Source: Streptococcus sp. 116-D4
GTDB lineage: Bacteria > Bacillota > Bacilli > Lactobacillales > Streptococcaceae
Assembly: GCF_009731465.1 (NCBI RefSeq)
Contig: NZ_AP021887.1
Span: 676,001-740,000 of the forward strand
Direction: 5' to 3'
DNA: 64,000 bases
Shown here: one piece after another, positions 9,945 to 19,801 of the stretch
Layout of the letters: each line of letters opens with the position of its first letter
How positions within the stretch are numbered: the stretch's first letter is position 1
The notes under the pieces: model-generated
Seen by the model: only the letters and a program-made list of their open reading frames with translations
The model's database searches: none
Told to the model about the DNA's origin: nothing
Program-made: the position numbers and the translations under genes

Positions 9945-11231
9945 ATGACAGTTAAAATTGCTTTACTAGGATTTGGTACCGTTGCAAGTGGCGTGCCCTT
10001 CCTCCTAAAGGAAAATGGAGAAAAAATCAATCAATCAGCACATTCAGAAATTGAAGTTGCCAAGGTATTGGTTAAGGATGAAAATGAAAAGAATCGCTTG
10101 CTTGCGGCAGGGAATGACTTTAACTTTGTCACCAATGTGGATGACATTTTATCAGACCCAGACATTACAATCGTAGTGGAATTAATGGGACGTATCGAAC
10201 CTGCTAAGACCTTTATCACTCGTGCCTTGGAAGTTGGAAAACACGTAGTTACTGCGAACAAGGACCTTTTGGCTGTCCATGGTGCAGAATTGTTAGAAAT
10301 CGCTCAAGCCAATAAGGTAGCACTTTACTACGAGGCAGCAGTAGCTGGTGGGATTCCTATTCTTCGTACTTTAGCAAATTCCTTGGCATCTGATAAAATC
10401 ACGCGCGTGCTTGGAGTGGTCAACGGAACGTCCAACTTCATGATGACCAAAATGGTGGAAGAAGGTTGGTCTTACGATGATGCTCTTGCGGAAGCACAAC
10501 GACTAGGATTTGCAGAAAGCGATCCGACAAATGACGTGGATGGGATTGATGCCGCCTACAAGATGGTGATTTTGAGCCAATTTGCTTTTGGAATGAAGGT
10601 TGCATTTGACGATGTAGCCCACAAGGGAATCCGCAATATCACACCAGAAGACGTAGCTGTAGCCCAAAACCTGGGCTATGTAGTGAAATTAGTTGGTTCT
10701 ATCGAGGAAACTCCTTCAGGGATTGCCGCAGAAGTAACTCCGACCTTCCTTCCTAAAGCACACCCACTTGCTAGCGTGAATGGGGTAATGAACGCTGTCT
10801 TTGTAGAATCTATCGGTATTGGTGAGTCTATGTACTATGGACCAGGTGCTGGTCAAAAACCAACTGCAACAAGTGTTGTGGCAGATATTGTCCGTATCGT
10901 TCGTCGCCTGAATGATGGTACCATTGGCAAAGACTTCAACGAATATAGCCGTGACTTGGTCTTGGCAAATCCTGAGGATGTTAAGGCTAATTACTACTTC
11001 TCAATCTTGGCTCCAGACTCAAAAGGTCAGGTTTTGAAGTTGGCTGAAATCTTTAACGCTCAAGATATTTCCTTCAAGCAAATCCTCCAAGATGGTAAAG
11101 AAGGTGACAAGGCGCGTGTTGTGATCATTACACACAAGATTAATAAAGCCCAGCTTGAAAATGTCTCAGCTGAATTGAAGAAGGTTTCAGAATTCGACCT
11201 CTTGAATACCTTCAAGGTGCTAGGAGAATAA
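9945..11231 (+). CDS. hom: Homoserine dehydrogenase
   Basis: Reduces aspartate semialdehyde to homoserine with NAD(P)H, the branch point to threonine and methionine. The nucleotide-binding loop is [10 protein letters not shown] at the N-terminus. [28 protein letters not shown] and [16 protein letters not shown] hold the catalytic and substrate residues, and a C-terminal ACT-like domain follows from about residue 350 ([14 protein letters not shown]). It is 428 residues from ATG 9945, which has GAGGAG upstream; the longer frame from 9912 overlaps the promoter. It is followed after one base by thrB. Confidence 0.95.
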   Translation: MTVKIALLGFGTVASGVPFLLKENGEKINQSAHSEIEVAKVLVKDENEKNRLLAAGNDFNFVTNVDDILSDPDITIVVELMGRIEPAKTFITRALEVGKHVVTANKDLLAVHGAELLEIAQANKVALYYEAAVAGGIPILRTLANSLASDKITRVLGVVNGTSNFMMTKMVEEGWSYDDALAEAQRLGFAESDPTNDVDGIDAAYKMVILSQFAFGMKVAFDDVAHKGIRNITPEDVAVAQNLGYVVKLVGSIEETPSGIAAEVTPTFLPKAHPLASVNGVMNAVFVESIGIGESMYYGPGAGQKPTATSVVADIVRIVRRLNDGTIGKDFNEYSRDLVLANPEDVKANYYFSILAPDSKGQVLKLAEIFNAQDISFKQILQDGKEGDKARVVIITHKINKAQLENVSAELKKVSEFDLLNTFKVLGE

Positions 11232-11232
11232 G

Positions 11233-12102
11233 ATGAAGATTATTGTACCTGCAACCAGTGCCAATATCGGACCAGGTTTTGACTCGGTCGGTGTAGCTGT
11301 AACCAAGTATCTTCAAATTGAGGTCTGTGAAGAACGAGAAGAGTGGTTGATTGAACACCAGATTGGCAAATGGATTCCACATGACGAGCGCAATCTCTTG
11401 ATCAAAATCGCTTTGCAAATTGTACCAGACTTGCAGCCAAGACGTTTGAAAATGACCAGTGATGTTCCCTTGGCACGTGGTTTGGGTTCTTCCAGTTCGG
11501 TTATTGTAGCTGGGATTGAACTAGCAAATCAATTGGGCCAGCTCAATCTGTCAGACCATAAAAAATTGCAGTTAGCGACTAAGATTGAAGGACATCCTGA
11601 CAATGTGGCTCCAGCCATTTATGGTAATCTCGTTATTGCAAGTTCTGTTGACGGGCAAGTTTCTGCTATCGTAGCAGACTTCCCAGAATGTGATTTCCTA
11701 GCCTACATACCAAACTATGAATTGCGAACTCGAGACAGCCGTGGTGTCTTGCCTAAAAAAATGTCTTATAAGGAAGCTGTTGCGGCCAGTTCTATCGCCA
11801 ATGTGGCAGTTGCAGCCTTGTTGGCAGGAGACATGGTGACAGCTGGGCAAGCAATCGAGGGAGACCTCTTCCACGAGCGCTATCGTCAGGACTTGGTGAG
11901 AGAATTTGCGACGATTAAGCAAGTAGCCAAAGAAAATGGTGCCTATGCAACCTACCTCTCTGGTGCTGGGCCGACAGTTATGGTTCTGGCTTCTCATGAC
12001 AAGATGCCAACGATTAAGGCAGAATTGGAAAAGCAACCTTTCAAAGGCAAACTTCATGACTTGAAAGTTGATACCCAAGGTGTCCGTGTCGAAGCAAAAT
12101 AA
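11233..12102 (+). CDS. thrB: Homoserine kinase
   Basis: A GHMP-family kinase (289 residues) that phosphorylates homoserine on the way to threonine. Visible motifs are [17 protein letters not shown] at the N-terminus, the ATP-binding [12 protein letters not shown] loop at about 76-87, and the C-terminal SGAGPTVM. It lies one base downstream of hom and must share its transcript. Length is normal and no defect is seen. Confidence 0.96.
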   Translation: MKIIVPATSANIGPGFDSVGVAVTKYLQIEVCEEREEWLIEHQIGKWIPHDERNLLIKIALQIVPDLQPRRLKMTSDVPLARGLGSSSSVIVAGIELANQLGQLNLSDHKKLQLATKIEGHPDNVAPAIYGNLVIASSVDGQVSAIVADFPECDFLAYIPNYELRTRDSRGVLPKKMSYKEAVAASSIANVAVAALLAGDMVTAGQAIEGDLFHERYRQDLVREFATIKQVAKENGAYATYLSGAGPTVMVLASHDKMPTIKAELEKQPFKGKLHDLKVDTQGVRVEAK

Positions 12103-12111
12103 AGAATAGAT

Positions 12112-12157
12112 GATAGGATGGGGAAACTTTCGACCAGAGGGCTTCCTATCCTTTTTT
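12112..12157 (+). terminator. Terminator after hom-thrB
   Basis: GATAGGA (12112-12118) pairs with TCCTATC (12144-12150), followed by seven T. It lies just after thrB and before a BOX repeat. Confidence 0.8.
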
Positions 12158-12170
12158 TGAAAAGAAGTTC

Positions 12171-12328
12171 ATACTCAATGAAAATCAAGAGCAAACTAGG
12201 AAGCTAGCCGCAGGCTGCTCAAAGCACTGTTTTGAGGTTGTGGATAGAACTGACGAAGTCAGCTCAAAACACTGTTTTGTGGTTGTAGATGGAAGCTGAC
12301 ATGGTTTAAAGAGATTTTCAAAGAGTAT
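12171..12328 (-). repeat. BOX element
   Basis: Begins ATACTCAATGAAAATCAAGA and ends with GAGATTTTCAAAGAGTAT, with one GACGAAGTCAG unit inside. These are the boxC end, a boxB-type core and the boxA end of the pneumococcal BOX repeat in reverse orientation. It fills the gap between thrB and msrAB. BOX copies are non-autonomous, widespread in mitis-group genomes and can affect neighbouring expression. Confidence 0.9.
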
Positions 12329-12359
12329 TAGTTAAAAACTTGATAAAGGAGAAATAAAG

Positions 12360-13298
12360 ATGGCAGAAATTTATCTAGCAGGTGGTTGTTTTTGGGGTTT
12401 AGAGGAATATTTTTCACGCATTTCTGGAGTGCTAGCAACCAGTGTTGGCTACGCTAATGGTCAAGTCGAAACGACCAATTACCAGTTGATCAAAGAAACA
12501 GACCATGCAGAAACAGTTCAAGTGATTTACGATGAGAAGGAAGTAGCACTTAGAGAAATTTTGCTTTATTATTTCCGTGTTATCGACCCCTTGTCAATCA
12601 ATCAACAAGGGAATGACCGTGGTCGCCAATATCGGACCGGAATTTATTACCAAGATGAAGCTGATCTGCCAACTATCTACACAGTGGTGCAGGAACAGGA
12701 GCGCATGCTTGGGCGAAAGATTGCAGTGGAAGTGGAGAAACTACGTCATTACATTCTAGCTGAAGACTACCACCAAGACTATCTGAAGAAGAATCCTTCA
12801 GGTTACTGTCATATCGATGTGACCGATGCTGAGAAGCCATTGATTGATGCCTCTAACTATGAAAAGCCTAGTCAAGAGATGTTAAAGGAAAGCTTATCAG
12901 AAGAATCCTATCGTGTTACCCAAGAAGCTGCTACAGAGGCTCCATTTACCAATGCCTATGACCAAACCTTTGAAGAAGGGATTTATGTAGACATAACAAC
13001 AGGTGAGCCACTCTTTTTTGCCAAGGATAAGTTTGCCTCAGGTTGTGGTTGGCCAAGTTTTAGTCGTCCGATTTCCAAGGAATTGATTCATTATTACAAG
13101 GATCTCAGCCATGGAATGGAGCGAATCGAGGTTCGTTCTCGGTCAGGAAATGCTCACTTGGGTCATGTTTTCACAGATGGACCTCGGGAATTAGGTGGCC
13201 TCCGTTACTGTATTAATTCTGCATCCTTGCGTTTTGTAGCCAAGGATGAGATGGAAGAAGCAGGATATGGCTATCTACTACCTTACTTAAACAAATAA
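12360..13298 (+). CDS. msrAB: Bifunctional peptide-methionine sulfoxide reductase MsrA-MsrB
   Basis: A fusion enzyme repairing both S and R methionine sulfoxides in proteins. The MsrA domain (residues 1 to about 155) has the catalytic [11 protein letters not shown] with Cys10. The MsrB domain (about 175-312) has [24 protein letters not shown] and the catalytic cysteine in RYCINSASL. No signal peptide or membrane anchor is present, so this is the cytoplasmic form. ATG 12360 has AAAGGAG upstream. It stands alone between a BOX element and the ABC pair. Confidence 0.95.
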   Translation: MAEIYLAGGCFWGLEEYFSRISGVLATSVGYANGQVETTNYQLIKETDHAETVQVIYDEKEVALREILLYYFRVIDPLSINQQGNDRGRQYRTGIYYQDEADLPTIYTVVQEQERMLGRKIAVEVEKLRHYILAEDYHQDYLKKNPSGYCHIDVTDAEKPLIDASNYEKPSQEMLKESLSEESYRVTQEAATEAPFTNAYDQTFEEGIYVDITTGEPLFFAKDKFASGCGWPSFSRPISKELIHYYKDLSHGMERIEVRSRSGNAHLGHVFTDGPRELGGLRYCINSASLRFVAKDEMEEAGYGYLLPYLNK

Positions 13299-13357
13299 AA
13301 CAGAGAGGGTGGGTGCTTCCCACTTTCTTCATTTCTAGAAACGAATAGAAGGGATTT

Positions 13358-15082
13358 ATGAAACACCTATTATCTTACTTTAACCCCTACATCAAGGAAT
13401 CCATTTTAGCACCCTTGTTCAAGCTACTAGAAGCTGTGTTTGAGCTCATGGTTCCTATGGTGATTGCTGGGATTGTTGACCAATCCTTGCCCCAGAAAAA
13501 TCAGGGTCATCTCTGGATGCAGATTGGTTTGCTCCTTATCTTTGCAGTGATTGGCGTTGTAGTGGCCTTGATAGCCCAGTTTTACTCAGCTAAGGCTGCG
13601 GTTGGATTTGCTAAAGGACTGACAGATGATCTCTATCGTCATATTCTTTCATTGCCCAAGAACAGCAGAGATCGTCTGACAACTTCGAGCTTGGTGACTC
13701 GCTTGACTTCGGATACCTACCAGATACAGACTGGTATCAATCAATTCCTGCGTCTCTTTTTGCGAGCGCCTATTATCGTTTTTGGGGCTATCTTTATGGC
13801 CTATCGCATCTCAGCTGAGCTGACTCTCTGGTTCTTGGTCATGGTTGTCATTTTGACCGTCGTCATTGTAGGCCTTTCTCGGTTAGTCAATCCTCTCTAC
13901 AGTAGTCTCAGAAAGAAAACGGACCAACTGGTTCAAGAAACGCGCCAGCAATTACAAGGGATGCGGGTTATTCGTGCTTTTGGTCAAGAAAAACGAGAGT
14001 TACAGATTTTTCAAATCCTTAACCAAGTTTATGCAAGATTGCAAGAAAAAACAGGTTTCTGGTCTAGTTTATTAACCCCTCTGACCTATCTGATTGTCAA
14101 TGGAACTCTCCTTATTATTATCTGGCAAGGTTATATTTCTATTCAAGGAGGATTGCTCAGTCAAGGTGCTCTAATCGCCCTTATCAATTACCTCTTGCAA
14201 ATTTTGGTGGAATTGGTCAAGCTAGCCATGCTGATCAATTCTCTCAACCAGTCCTATATCTCAGCCAAGCGAATCGAGGAAGTTTTTGCTGAAGCTCCCG
14301 AAGACATCCACTCAGAGTTAGAACAAAAGCAAACTACCAGTAATCAGGTTTTACAAGTCCAAGAACTAACCTTTACCTATCCTGATGCGGCCCAGCCTTC
14401 TCTGAGAGATATTTCCTTTGATATGACTCAAGGGCAAATCCTTGGTATCATCGGAGGAACTGGTTCCGGTAAGTCAAGTTTGGTGCAACTCATCCTTGGA
14501 CTTTATCGAGCAGACAAGGGGAGCATTGACCTTTATCGAGATGGACGTAGTCCTCTTAATTTGGAGCAGTGGCGGTCTTGGATTGCCTATGTGCCTCAAA
14601 AAGTCGAGCTCTTTAAAGGAACTATTCGTTCCAACTTGACTTTGGGTTTCAATCAAGAAGTATCTGACCAGGAACTCTGGCAGGCCTTGGACATTGCGCA
14701 AGCCAAGGATTTTGTCAGTGATAAGGAAGGACTCTTGGATGCTCTAGTTGAGGTAGGAGGGCGAAATTTCTCGGGAGGTCAAAAACAAAGGCTGTCTATC
14801 GCACGTGCAGTCTTGCGCCGGGCTCCGTTTCTCATCTTAGATGATGCTACCTCGGCACTGGACACCATCACTGAGTCCAAACTCTTGAAAGCTACCCGAG
14901 AAAATCTGCCAAATACGAGCTTAATTTTGATTTCTCAACGAACCTCGACTTTACAGATGGCTGACCAGATTCTCCTCTTAGAAAAAGGTGAGTTACTAGC
15001 CATAGGTAAGCACGAGGTCTTGATGAAATCTAGTCAAGTTTATCGCGAAATCAATGCATCTCAACACGGAAAGGAGGACTAA
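13358..15082 (+). CDS. ABC exporter half-transporter, degenerate-site subunit
   Basis: A 574-residue half-transporter: six membrane spans in residues 1 to about 310, then an ATPase domain. Walker A is IGGTGSGKSS and the signature is NFSGGQKQRLSIARA, but Walker B reads LILDDATSALD (Asp in place of the catalytic Glu) and the H-loop reads LISQRTST (Gln in place of His). These changes mark the non-catalytic half of a heterodimeric exporter. The partner starts one base after the stop. Substrate unknown; drugs or peptides are typical. Confidence 0.9.
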   Translation: MKHLLSYFNPYIKESILAPLFKLLEAVFELMVPMVIAGIVDQSLPQKNQGHLWMQIGLLLIFAVIGVVVALIAQFYSAKAAVGFAKGLTDDLYRHILSLPKNSRDRLTTSSLVTRLTSDTYQIQTGINQFLRLFLRAPIIVFGAIFMAYRISAELTLWFLVMVVILTVVIVGLSRLVNPLYSSLRKKTDQLVQETRQQLQGMRVIRAFGQEKRELQIFQILNQVYARLQEKTGFWSSLLTPLTYLIVNGTLLIIIWQGYISIQGGLLSQGALIALINYLLQILVELVKLAMLINSLNQSYISAKRIEEVFAEAPEDIHSELEQKQTTSNQVLQVQELTFTYPDAAQPSLRDISFDMTQGQILGIIGGTGSGKSSLVQLILGLYRADKGSIDLYRDGRSPLNLEQWRSWIAYVPQKVELFKGTIRSNLTLGFNQEVSDQELWQALDIAQAKDFVSDKEGLLDALVEVGGRNFSGGQKQRLSIARAVLRRAPFLILDDATSALDTITESKLLKATRENLPNTSLILISQRTSTLQMADQILLLEKGELLAIGKHEVLMKSSQVYREINASQHGKED

Positions 15083-15083
15083 T

Positions 15084-16832
15084 ATGAGACGACAAACTGC
15101 AAAACAGACGCTCAAACGTTTAGCCATAGATTTAGCCAGCCATCCCTTCCTCCTTTTCCTAGCCTTTCTAGGAACCATTGCCCAAGTTGGCTTATCAATT
15201 TACCTACCAATATTGATTGGGCAGGTCATTGACCAAGTCCTGGTGGCTGGCTCTGCACCAGTTTTTTGGCAGATTTTTCTCCAGATGATTTTGGTGGTCA
15301 TAGGAAATACCCTTGTGCAGTGGGCCAATCCTCTCCTCTACAATCGTCTAATCTTTTCTTATGCCAAAGACTTGCGAGGGCGAATCATTCATAAACTCCA
15401 TCGTTTACCGATTGCCTTTGTGGATCGGCAGGGCAGTGGGGAGATGGTCAGTCGTGTAACCACAGACATTGAACAGTTAGCAGCTGGCTTGACCATGATT
15501 TTTAACCAATTCTTCATTGGCGTCTTGATGATTTTGGTTAGTATTCTAGCCATGCTTCAGATTCATCTCCTCATGACTTTCTTAGTTTTGTTGTTGACGC
15601 CACTGTCTATGGTGATTTCACGCTTTATTGCCAAACGCTCCTATCATCTCTTTCAGAAGCAAACAGAGACTAGGGGAGTTCAGACTCAGTTGATTGAAGA
15701 ATCGCTTAGCCAGCAGACGATTATCCAGTCCTTTAATGCTCAGGCAGAATTTATCCAAAGGCTGCGTGAGGCTAATGACAACTACTCAGGTTATTCGCAG
15801 TCAGCCATCTTTTATTCCTCAACGGTCAATCCTTCGACTCGTTTCGTCAATGCACTCATTTATGCCCTTCTAGCTGGAGTAGGAGCTTATCGTATCATGA
15901 TGGGTTCCACCTTGACCGTTGGTCGTTTAGTAACTTTTTTGAACTATGTACAGCAGTATACTAAACCCTTTAACGATATTTCTTCAGTTCTAGCCGAATT
16001 GCAAAGCGCTCTCGCTTGCGCAGAACGTGTCTATGGAGTCTTAGATAGTCCTGAGGTGGTTGAAACAGGTAAGGAAGTCTTGACCAGTGATCAAGTTAAA
16101 GGAGCTATTTCCTTTAAATATGTCACTTTTGGCTACCAACCTGAAAAGATTTTGATTAAGGATTTATCTATTGATATTCCAGCTGGTAGTAAGGTGGCTA
16201 TCGTTGGGCCGACAGGTGCTGGAAAATCAACCCTTATCAATCTCCTCATGCGTTTTTATCCTATTAACTCAGGAGATATTTTGCTAGATGGTCGTTCTAT
16301 TTATGACTATTCCCGAGCTTCTTTTCGACAGCAGTTTGGGATGGTACTTCAAGAAACTTGGCTCAAGCAAGGAACCATTCATGATAATATTGCTTTTGGC
16401 AATCCTGAAGCCAGTCGAGAGCAGGCTATTGCCGCTGCCAAAGCAGCCAATGCAGACTTTTTCATCCAACAGTTACCTCAAGGCTATGATACCAAGCTAG
16501 AAAATGCTGGAGAATCTCTCTCTGTTGGTCAAGCCCAGCTTTTGACCATTGCCCGAGTCTTTCTGGCTATTCCAAAGATTCTTATCTTAGACGAAGCAAC
16601 TTCATCCATCGATACGCGGACAGAAGTGCTGGTACAGGATGCCTTTGCTAAACTCATGAAGGGGCGCACAAGTTTTATCATCGCCCATCGCTTGTCAACC
16701 ATTCAGGATGCGGATTTGATTCTTGTCTTGGTGGATGGCGACATCGTGGAGCATGGCAATCATCAGGAACTCATGGAAAGAAAGGGCAAGTATTACCAAA
16801 TGCAGCAAGCTGCAGCTTTTAGCTCTGAATAA
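15084..16832 (+). CDS. ABC exporter half-transporter, catalytic-site subunit
   Basis: The partner of the preceding half-transporter, with six spans and an ATPase domain (582 residues). Walker A is VGPTGAGKST, Walker B is LILDEATSSID with the catalytic Glu, and the H-loop is FIIAHRLSTI. Its own signature is degenerate (SLSVGQAQLLTIAR), the mirror image of the partner's defects, as expected when each composite ATP site uses one subunit's Walker motifs and the other's signature. ATG 15084 sits 6 bases after AAGGAGG. The longer frame from 15054 is not used. Confidence 0.9.
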   Translation: MRRQTAKQTLKRLAIDLASHPFLLFLAFLGTIAQVGLSIYLPILIGQVIDQVLVAGSAPVFWQIFLQMILVVIGNTLVQWANPLLYNRLIFSYAKDLRGRIIHKLHRLPIAFVDRQGSGEMVSRVTTDIEQLAAGLTMIFNQFFIGVLMILVSILAMLQIHLLMTFLVLLLTPLSMVISRFIAKRSYHLFQKQTETRGVQTQLIEESLSQQTIIQSFNAQAEFIQRLREANDNYSGYSQSAIFYSSTVNPSTRFVNALIYALLAGVGAYRIMMGSTLTVGRLVTFLNYVQQYTKPFNDISSVLAELQSALACAERVYGVLDSPEVVETGKEVLTSDQVKGAISFKYVTFGYQPEKILIKDLSIDIPAGSKVAIVGPTGAGKSTLINLLMRFYPINSGDILLDGRSIYDYSRASFRQQFGMVLQETWLKQGTIHDNIAFGNPEASREQAIAAAKAANADFFIQQLPQGYDTKLENAGESLSVGQAQLLTIARVFLAIPKILILDEATSSIDTRTEVLVQDAFAKLMKGRTSFIIAHRLSTIQDADLILVLVDGDIVEHGNHQELMERKGKYYQMQQAAAFSSE

Positions 16833-16859
16833 TCTTATCTACTTTGAAATCTTATGGAC

Positions 16860-16889
16860 AAAAAAAGTTGCCTTTGGGTGACTTTTTTG
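16860..16889 (+). terminator. Terminator after the ABC exporter pair
   Basis: A-rich stem AAAAAAGTTGCC pairs across TTTG with GGGTGACTTTTTT, ending in a T-run. Confidence 0.65.
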
Positions 16890-16919
16890 TTACAATAGCT
16901 AGAAAAATTATTCACTGTC

Positions 16920-17117
16920 ATACTCAATGAAACTTAAAGTGAGAACTAGGAAGCTAGCCGTAGGTTGCTCAAAGCACTGTTTTGAGGTTGTAGATAAGAC
17001 TGACGAAGTCAGCTCAAAGCATTGCTTTGAGGTTATAGATAAAACTGACGAAGTCAGTAACATATATCTACGGCAAGGCAAAGCAGGCGTGGTTTGAAGT
17101 GATTTTAGAAGAGTATA
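16920..17117 (-). repeat. BOX element
   Basis: Reverse-oriented BOX repeat from ATACTCAATGAAACTTAAAG to GATTTTAGAAGAGTATA with two GACGAAGTCAG units and the CGGCAAGGC boxA core. It fills most of the gap before the amidohydrolase gene. Confidence 0.88.
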
Positions 17118-17144
17118 AATTGTCTTTTAGAAAAGGAGCCTATA

Positions 17145-18404
17145 ATGAAAGTCTATCAGCATGCAAATATCGTGACTTGTGACCAAAATTTCCATGTGCA
17201 TCTGGATGGTATCTTGGCTGTTAAGGATTCTCAAATCGTCTATGTCGGCCAAGAGGAGCAAGAGATTATAGAGCAAGCTGAGCAGATTATAGACTATCAG
17301 GGAGCCTGGATCATGCCTGGTTTGGTCAATTGCCATACCCACTCTGCTATGACAGGATTGAGAGGAATTAGAGATGATAGCAATCTCCATGAATGGCTCA
17401 ATGACTATATCTGGCCAGCAGAAGCTGAGTTTACTCCCGATATGACTATCAAGGCGGTCAAAGAAGCTTTGACAGAGATGCTCCAGTCAGGAACAACAAC
17501 CTTTAATGATATGTATAATCCTAATGGTGTAGATATTGAGCAGATTTATCAGGCAGTGAAAGATTCCAAGATGCGTTGTTATTTCTCACCGACCCTCTTT
17601 TCTTCAGAGGCAGAGACAACTGCTGAGACCATAAGCAGAACTCGAGCAATCATTAAAGAAATTATTGGATATAAAAATCCAAATTTCAAGGTTATGGTAG
17701 CTCCACATTCTCCCTATAGCTGTAGCAGAGACTTGCTGGAAGAAAGCTTAGATATGGCAAAAGAGCTGGACATTCCTATTCATATCCATGTGGCGGAGAC
17801 CAAGGAGGAGTCAGGAACTATCCTAAAACGATACGGCAAACGCCCCCTCGCCTTTCTAGAAGAACTGGGTTATTTAGAGCATCCGTCTGTCTTTGCTCAT
17901 GGGGTCGAACTAAACGAGAGAGAAATTGAACGCTTAGCAACTTCTCAAGTGGCTATCGCCCACAATCCTATCAGTAATCTCAAACTGGCCTCAGGAATCG
18001 CTCCAATAATCCAGCTCCAGAAAGCGGGAATAGCAGTGGGGATTGCGACAGATTCGGTTGCTTCCAATAACAATCTTGATATGTTTGAGGAAGGACGAAC
18101 TGCAGCTCTTCTTCAGAAGATGAAAAGTGGGGATGCCAGCCAATTCCCGATCGAAACAGCTCTCAAAGCACTAACAATCGAAGGGGCTAAGGTTCTAGGA
18201 CTAGAAAATCAGATAGGAAGTCTGGAAGTAGGTAAACAAGCAGATTTTCTCGTCATTCAACCACAAGGAAAAATCCATCTCCAACCCCAAGAAAATATGC
18301 TTTCCCATCTGGTTTATGCTGTCAAATCCAGTGATATTGATGATGTCTATATTGCTGGAGAACAAGTTGTGAAGCAAGGTCAAGTCTTGACAGTAGAACT
18401 TTAA
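17145..18404 (+). CDS. Amidohydrolase, TRZ/ATZ (MTA/SAH deaminase) family
   Basis: A 419-residue metal-dependent deaminase of the kind acting on 5'-methylthioadenosine, S-adenosylhomocysteine or related purines. MPGLVNCHTHSAM holds the HxH metal ligands. HIHVAETKEE and VFAHGVEL give the further histidines, and IATDSVASNNNLDMFEEGR holds the catalytic Asp. It ends with the QIGSLEVGKQADFLVI signature of the superfamily's composite beta domain. ATG 17145 is 8 bases after AAAAGGAG. It is a single-gene unit; precise substrate unproven. Confidence 0.85.
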   Translation: MKVYQHANIVTCDQNFHVHLDGILAVKDSQIVYVGQEEQEIIEQAEQIIDYQGAWIMPGLVNCHTHSAMTGLRGIRDDSNLHEWLNDYIWPAEAEFTPDMTIKAVKEALTEMLQSGTTTFNDMYNPNGVDIEQIYQAVKDSKMRCYFSPTLFSSEAETTAETISRTRAIIKEIIGYKNPNFKVMVAPHSPYSCSRDLLEESLDMAKELDIPIHIHVAETKEESGTILKRYGKRPLAFLEELGYLEHPSVFAHGVELNEREIERLATSQVAIAHNPISNLKLASGIAPIIQLQKAGIAVGIATDSVASNNNLDMFEEGRTAALLQKMKSGDASQFPIETALKALTIEGAKVLGLENQIGSLEVGKQADFLVIQPQGKIHLQPQENMLSHLVYAVKSSDIDDVYIAGEQVVKQGQVLTVEL

Positions 18405-18455
18405 AAGAAAAATCACTGAAATCACGAAAAAATTTAAAAAAAGTTTGCAAAAATC

Positions 18456-18484
18456 TTGCATTCTTTTTTTGACTATGCTATAAT
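18456..18484 (+). promoter_or_regulatory. rplJ-rplL promoter
   Basis: TTGCAT (18456-18461), a 17-base spacer and TATAAT (18479-18484) preceded by TGC, an extended -10. A strong promoter, as expected for ribosomal protein genes. Confidence 0.8.
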
Positions 18485-18499
18485 TATTATCGGTTTGAA

Positions 18500-18645
18500 A
18501 AAACTGCCTAAGACAGTAGGGGAGCTCGACTCATAAGTATCCTACCGAGGACAAAACGTATCATGTAAAAGAAGCGTATTGTACTTTCGTGTCTAGGTTT
18601 GGGCGCGTTTTTCTTTTGGAAAAATTCCCCAAGCAAAATAATTAC
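18500..18645 (+). promoter_or_regulatory. Ribosomal protein L10 leader
   Basis: The 5' untranslated stretch before rplJ has the L10 leader features known in Firmicutes: AGACAGTAGG paired with CCTACCG, a conserved internal GAGGACAAAACGTATCATG stretch, and a terminal TTTGGGCGCGTTTTT that can act as an attenuator. In this family the L10-L12 complex binds the leader and represses its own synthesis. Boundaries are approximate and based on recognition, not folding. Confidence 0.75.
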
Positions 18646-18661
18646 GGAGGTGAACACACTA

Positions 18662-19162
18662 ATGAGTGAAGCAATTATTGCTAAAAAAGCGGAACTAGTT
18701 GACGTAGTAGCTGAGAAAATGAAAGCTGCTGCATCAATCGTCGTTGTAGACGCTCGTGGTTTGACAGTTGAACAAGATACAGTTCTTCGTCGTGAGCTTC
18801 GTGGAAGCGAAGTTGAGTATAAAGTTATCAAAAACTCAATCTTACGTCGTGCAGCTGAACAAGCTGGACTTGGAGAATTGGCATCTGTTTTTGTTGGACC
18901 ATCTGCTGTAGCATTTTCTAACGAAGATGTTATCGCACCAGCGAAAATCTTGAACGATTTTGCTAAAACTGCTGACGCACTTGAAATCAAGGGTGGTGCA
19001 ATCGAAGGCGCTGTCGCATCAAAAGAAGAAATCGTTGCTCTTGCAACTCTTCCAAACCGCGAAGGACTTCTTTCTATGCTCCTTTCTGTACTTCAAGCGC
19101 CAGTGCGCAACGTTGCTCTTGCAGTCAAAGCGGTTGCAGACAACAAAGAAGACGCAGCTTAA
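18662..19162 (+). CDS. rplJ: 50S ribosomal protein L10
   Basis: Forms the base of the ribosomal stalk that carries L7/L12 dimers. It is 166 residues from ATG 18662, which follows GGAGGTGA. The start [16 protein letters not shown], the [11 protein letters not shown] strand, [12 protein letters not shown] and the C-terminal L12-binding helix are typical. The frame is open further upstream to 18599, but that part is the RNA leader. Co-transcribed with rplL. Confidence 0.97.
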   Translation: MSEAIIAKKAELVDVVAEKMKAAASIVVVDARGLTVEQDTVLRRELRGSEVEYKVIKNSILRRAAEQAGLGELASVFVGPSAVAFSNEDVIAPAKILNDFAKTADALEIKGGAIEGAVASKEEIVALATLPNREGLLSMLLSVLQAPVRNVALAVKAVADNKEDAA

Positions 19163-19235
19163 TCTTAAGCTACGCAGCGTAGCCTAGCTACAAAAATATA
19201 AACATAAAATATAAACTTATTTGGAGGAAATAACA

Positions 19236-19601
19236 ATGGCATTGAACATTGAAAACATTATTGCTGAAATTAAAGAAGCTTCAATCCTTGAATTGAACGA
19301 CCTTGTAAAAGCTATCGAAGAAGAATTTGGTGTAACTGCAGCTGCTCCTGTAGCTGTAGCTGCTGCTGGTGGTGCTGAAGAAGCTGCTAAAGATTCATTT
19401 GACATTGAATTGACAGCTGCAGGCGACAAGAAAGTCGGCGTTATCAAAGTTGTACGTGAAATCACAGGTCTTGGTCTTAAAGAAGCTAAAGAACTTGTTG
19501 ATGGTGCACCAGGTGTCATCAAAGAAGGCGTTGCAACTGCAGAAGCTGAAGAAATCAAAGCTAAATTGGAAGAAGCTGGAGCTTCAGTTACTCTTAAATA
19601 A
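19236..19601 (+). CDS. rplL: 50S ribosomal protein L7/L12
   Basis: Stalk protein that recruits translation factors; 122 residues from ATG 19236 behind GGAGG. It has an N-terminal dimerisation helix, an Ala-rich hinge at about 38-55 and the C-terminal factor-binding domain ([24 protein letters not shown]). Its last codons form the attachment core used by Tn5252-type conjugative elements. Confidence 0.98.
   Translation: MALNIENIIAEIKEASILELNDLVKAIEEEFGVTAAAPVAVAAAGGAEEAAKDSFDIELTAAGDKKVGVIKVVREITGLGLKEAKELVDGAPGVIKEGVATAEAEEIKAKLEEAGASVTLK
19587..19601 (+). other. Tn5252-type attachment core at the rplL 3' end
   Basis: GTTACTCTTAAATAA is the reverse complement of the 15-base core I know for Tn5252-family ICE insertion. 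Only this copy is seen in the window, so the site appears empty in the usual sense. Confidence 0.65.
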
Positions 19602-19636
19602 TAGAGCGACTACATTAGTAGCTTAAAAACATGATT

Positions 19637-19668
19637 AAACCGCTATTCTTAGGAGTAGCGGTTTTTTA
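19637..19668 (+). terminator. rplL terminator
   Basis: AAACCGCTA pairs with TAGCGGTTT around TTCTTAGGAG and is followed by a T-run. An almost identical hairpin recurs at 22614-22643. Confidence 0.9.
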
Positions 19669-19714
19669 TATTTTTATACAGTATTTTCCAGAAATAATCA
19701 TTTATAAGTATGAG

Positions 19715-19743
19715 TTGCCTTTTCAATAAAGGGGTTATATAAT
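19715..19743 (+). promoter_or_regulatory. Promoter of the SPFH cassette
   Basis: TTGCCT (19715-19720), a 17-base spacer and TATAAT (19738-19743). Confidence 0.65.
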
Positions 19744-19801
19744 AGTAATATAGTTAGGGAAGATTGATCTTTTAATCTATGATTTTTATTAAAAAGGAGA
19801 A

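Noticed and set aside
12171..12328. Possible regulatory RNA or CRISPR-like repeat in thrB-msrAB gap
   Set aside because: It matches the BOX repeat end to end; no regular spacers exist here or elsewhere, and I saw no CRISPR array in the window.
17127..17390. Minus-strand ORF over the amidohydrolase start
   Set aside because: Shadow of a real gene; overlaps its ribosome site and shows no conserved motif.
18471..18474. TTGACT at 18469 as -35 of the rplJ promoter
   Set aside because: Only 4 bases separate it from the TATAAT; TTGCAT at 18456 has the right 17-base spacing.
18508..18990. 160-codon minus-strand ORF over rplJ
   Set aside because: Low-complexity Ser/Ala product typical of reverse reading of a codon-biased ribosomal gene; lies over the L10 leader.
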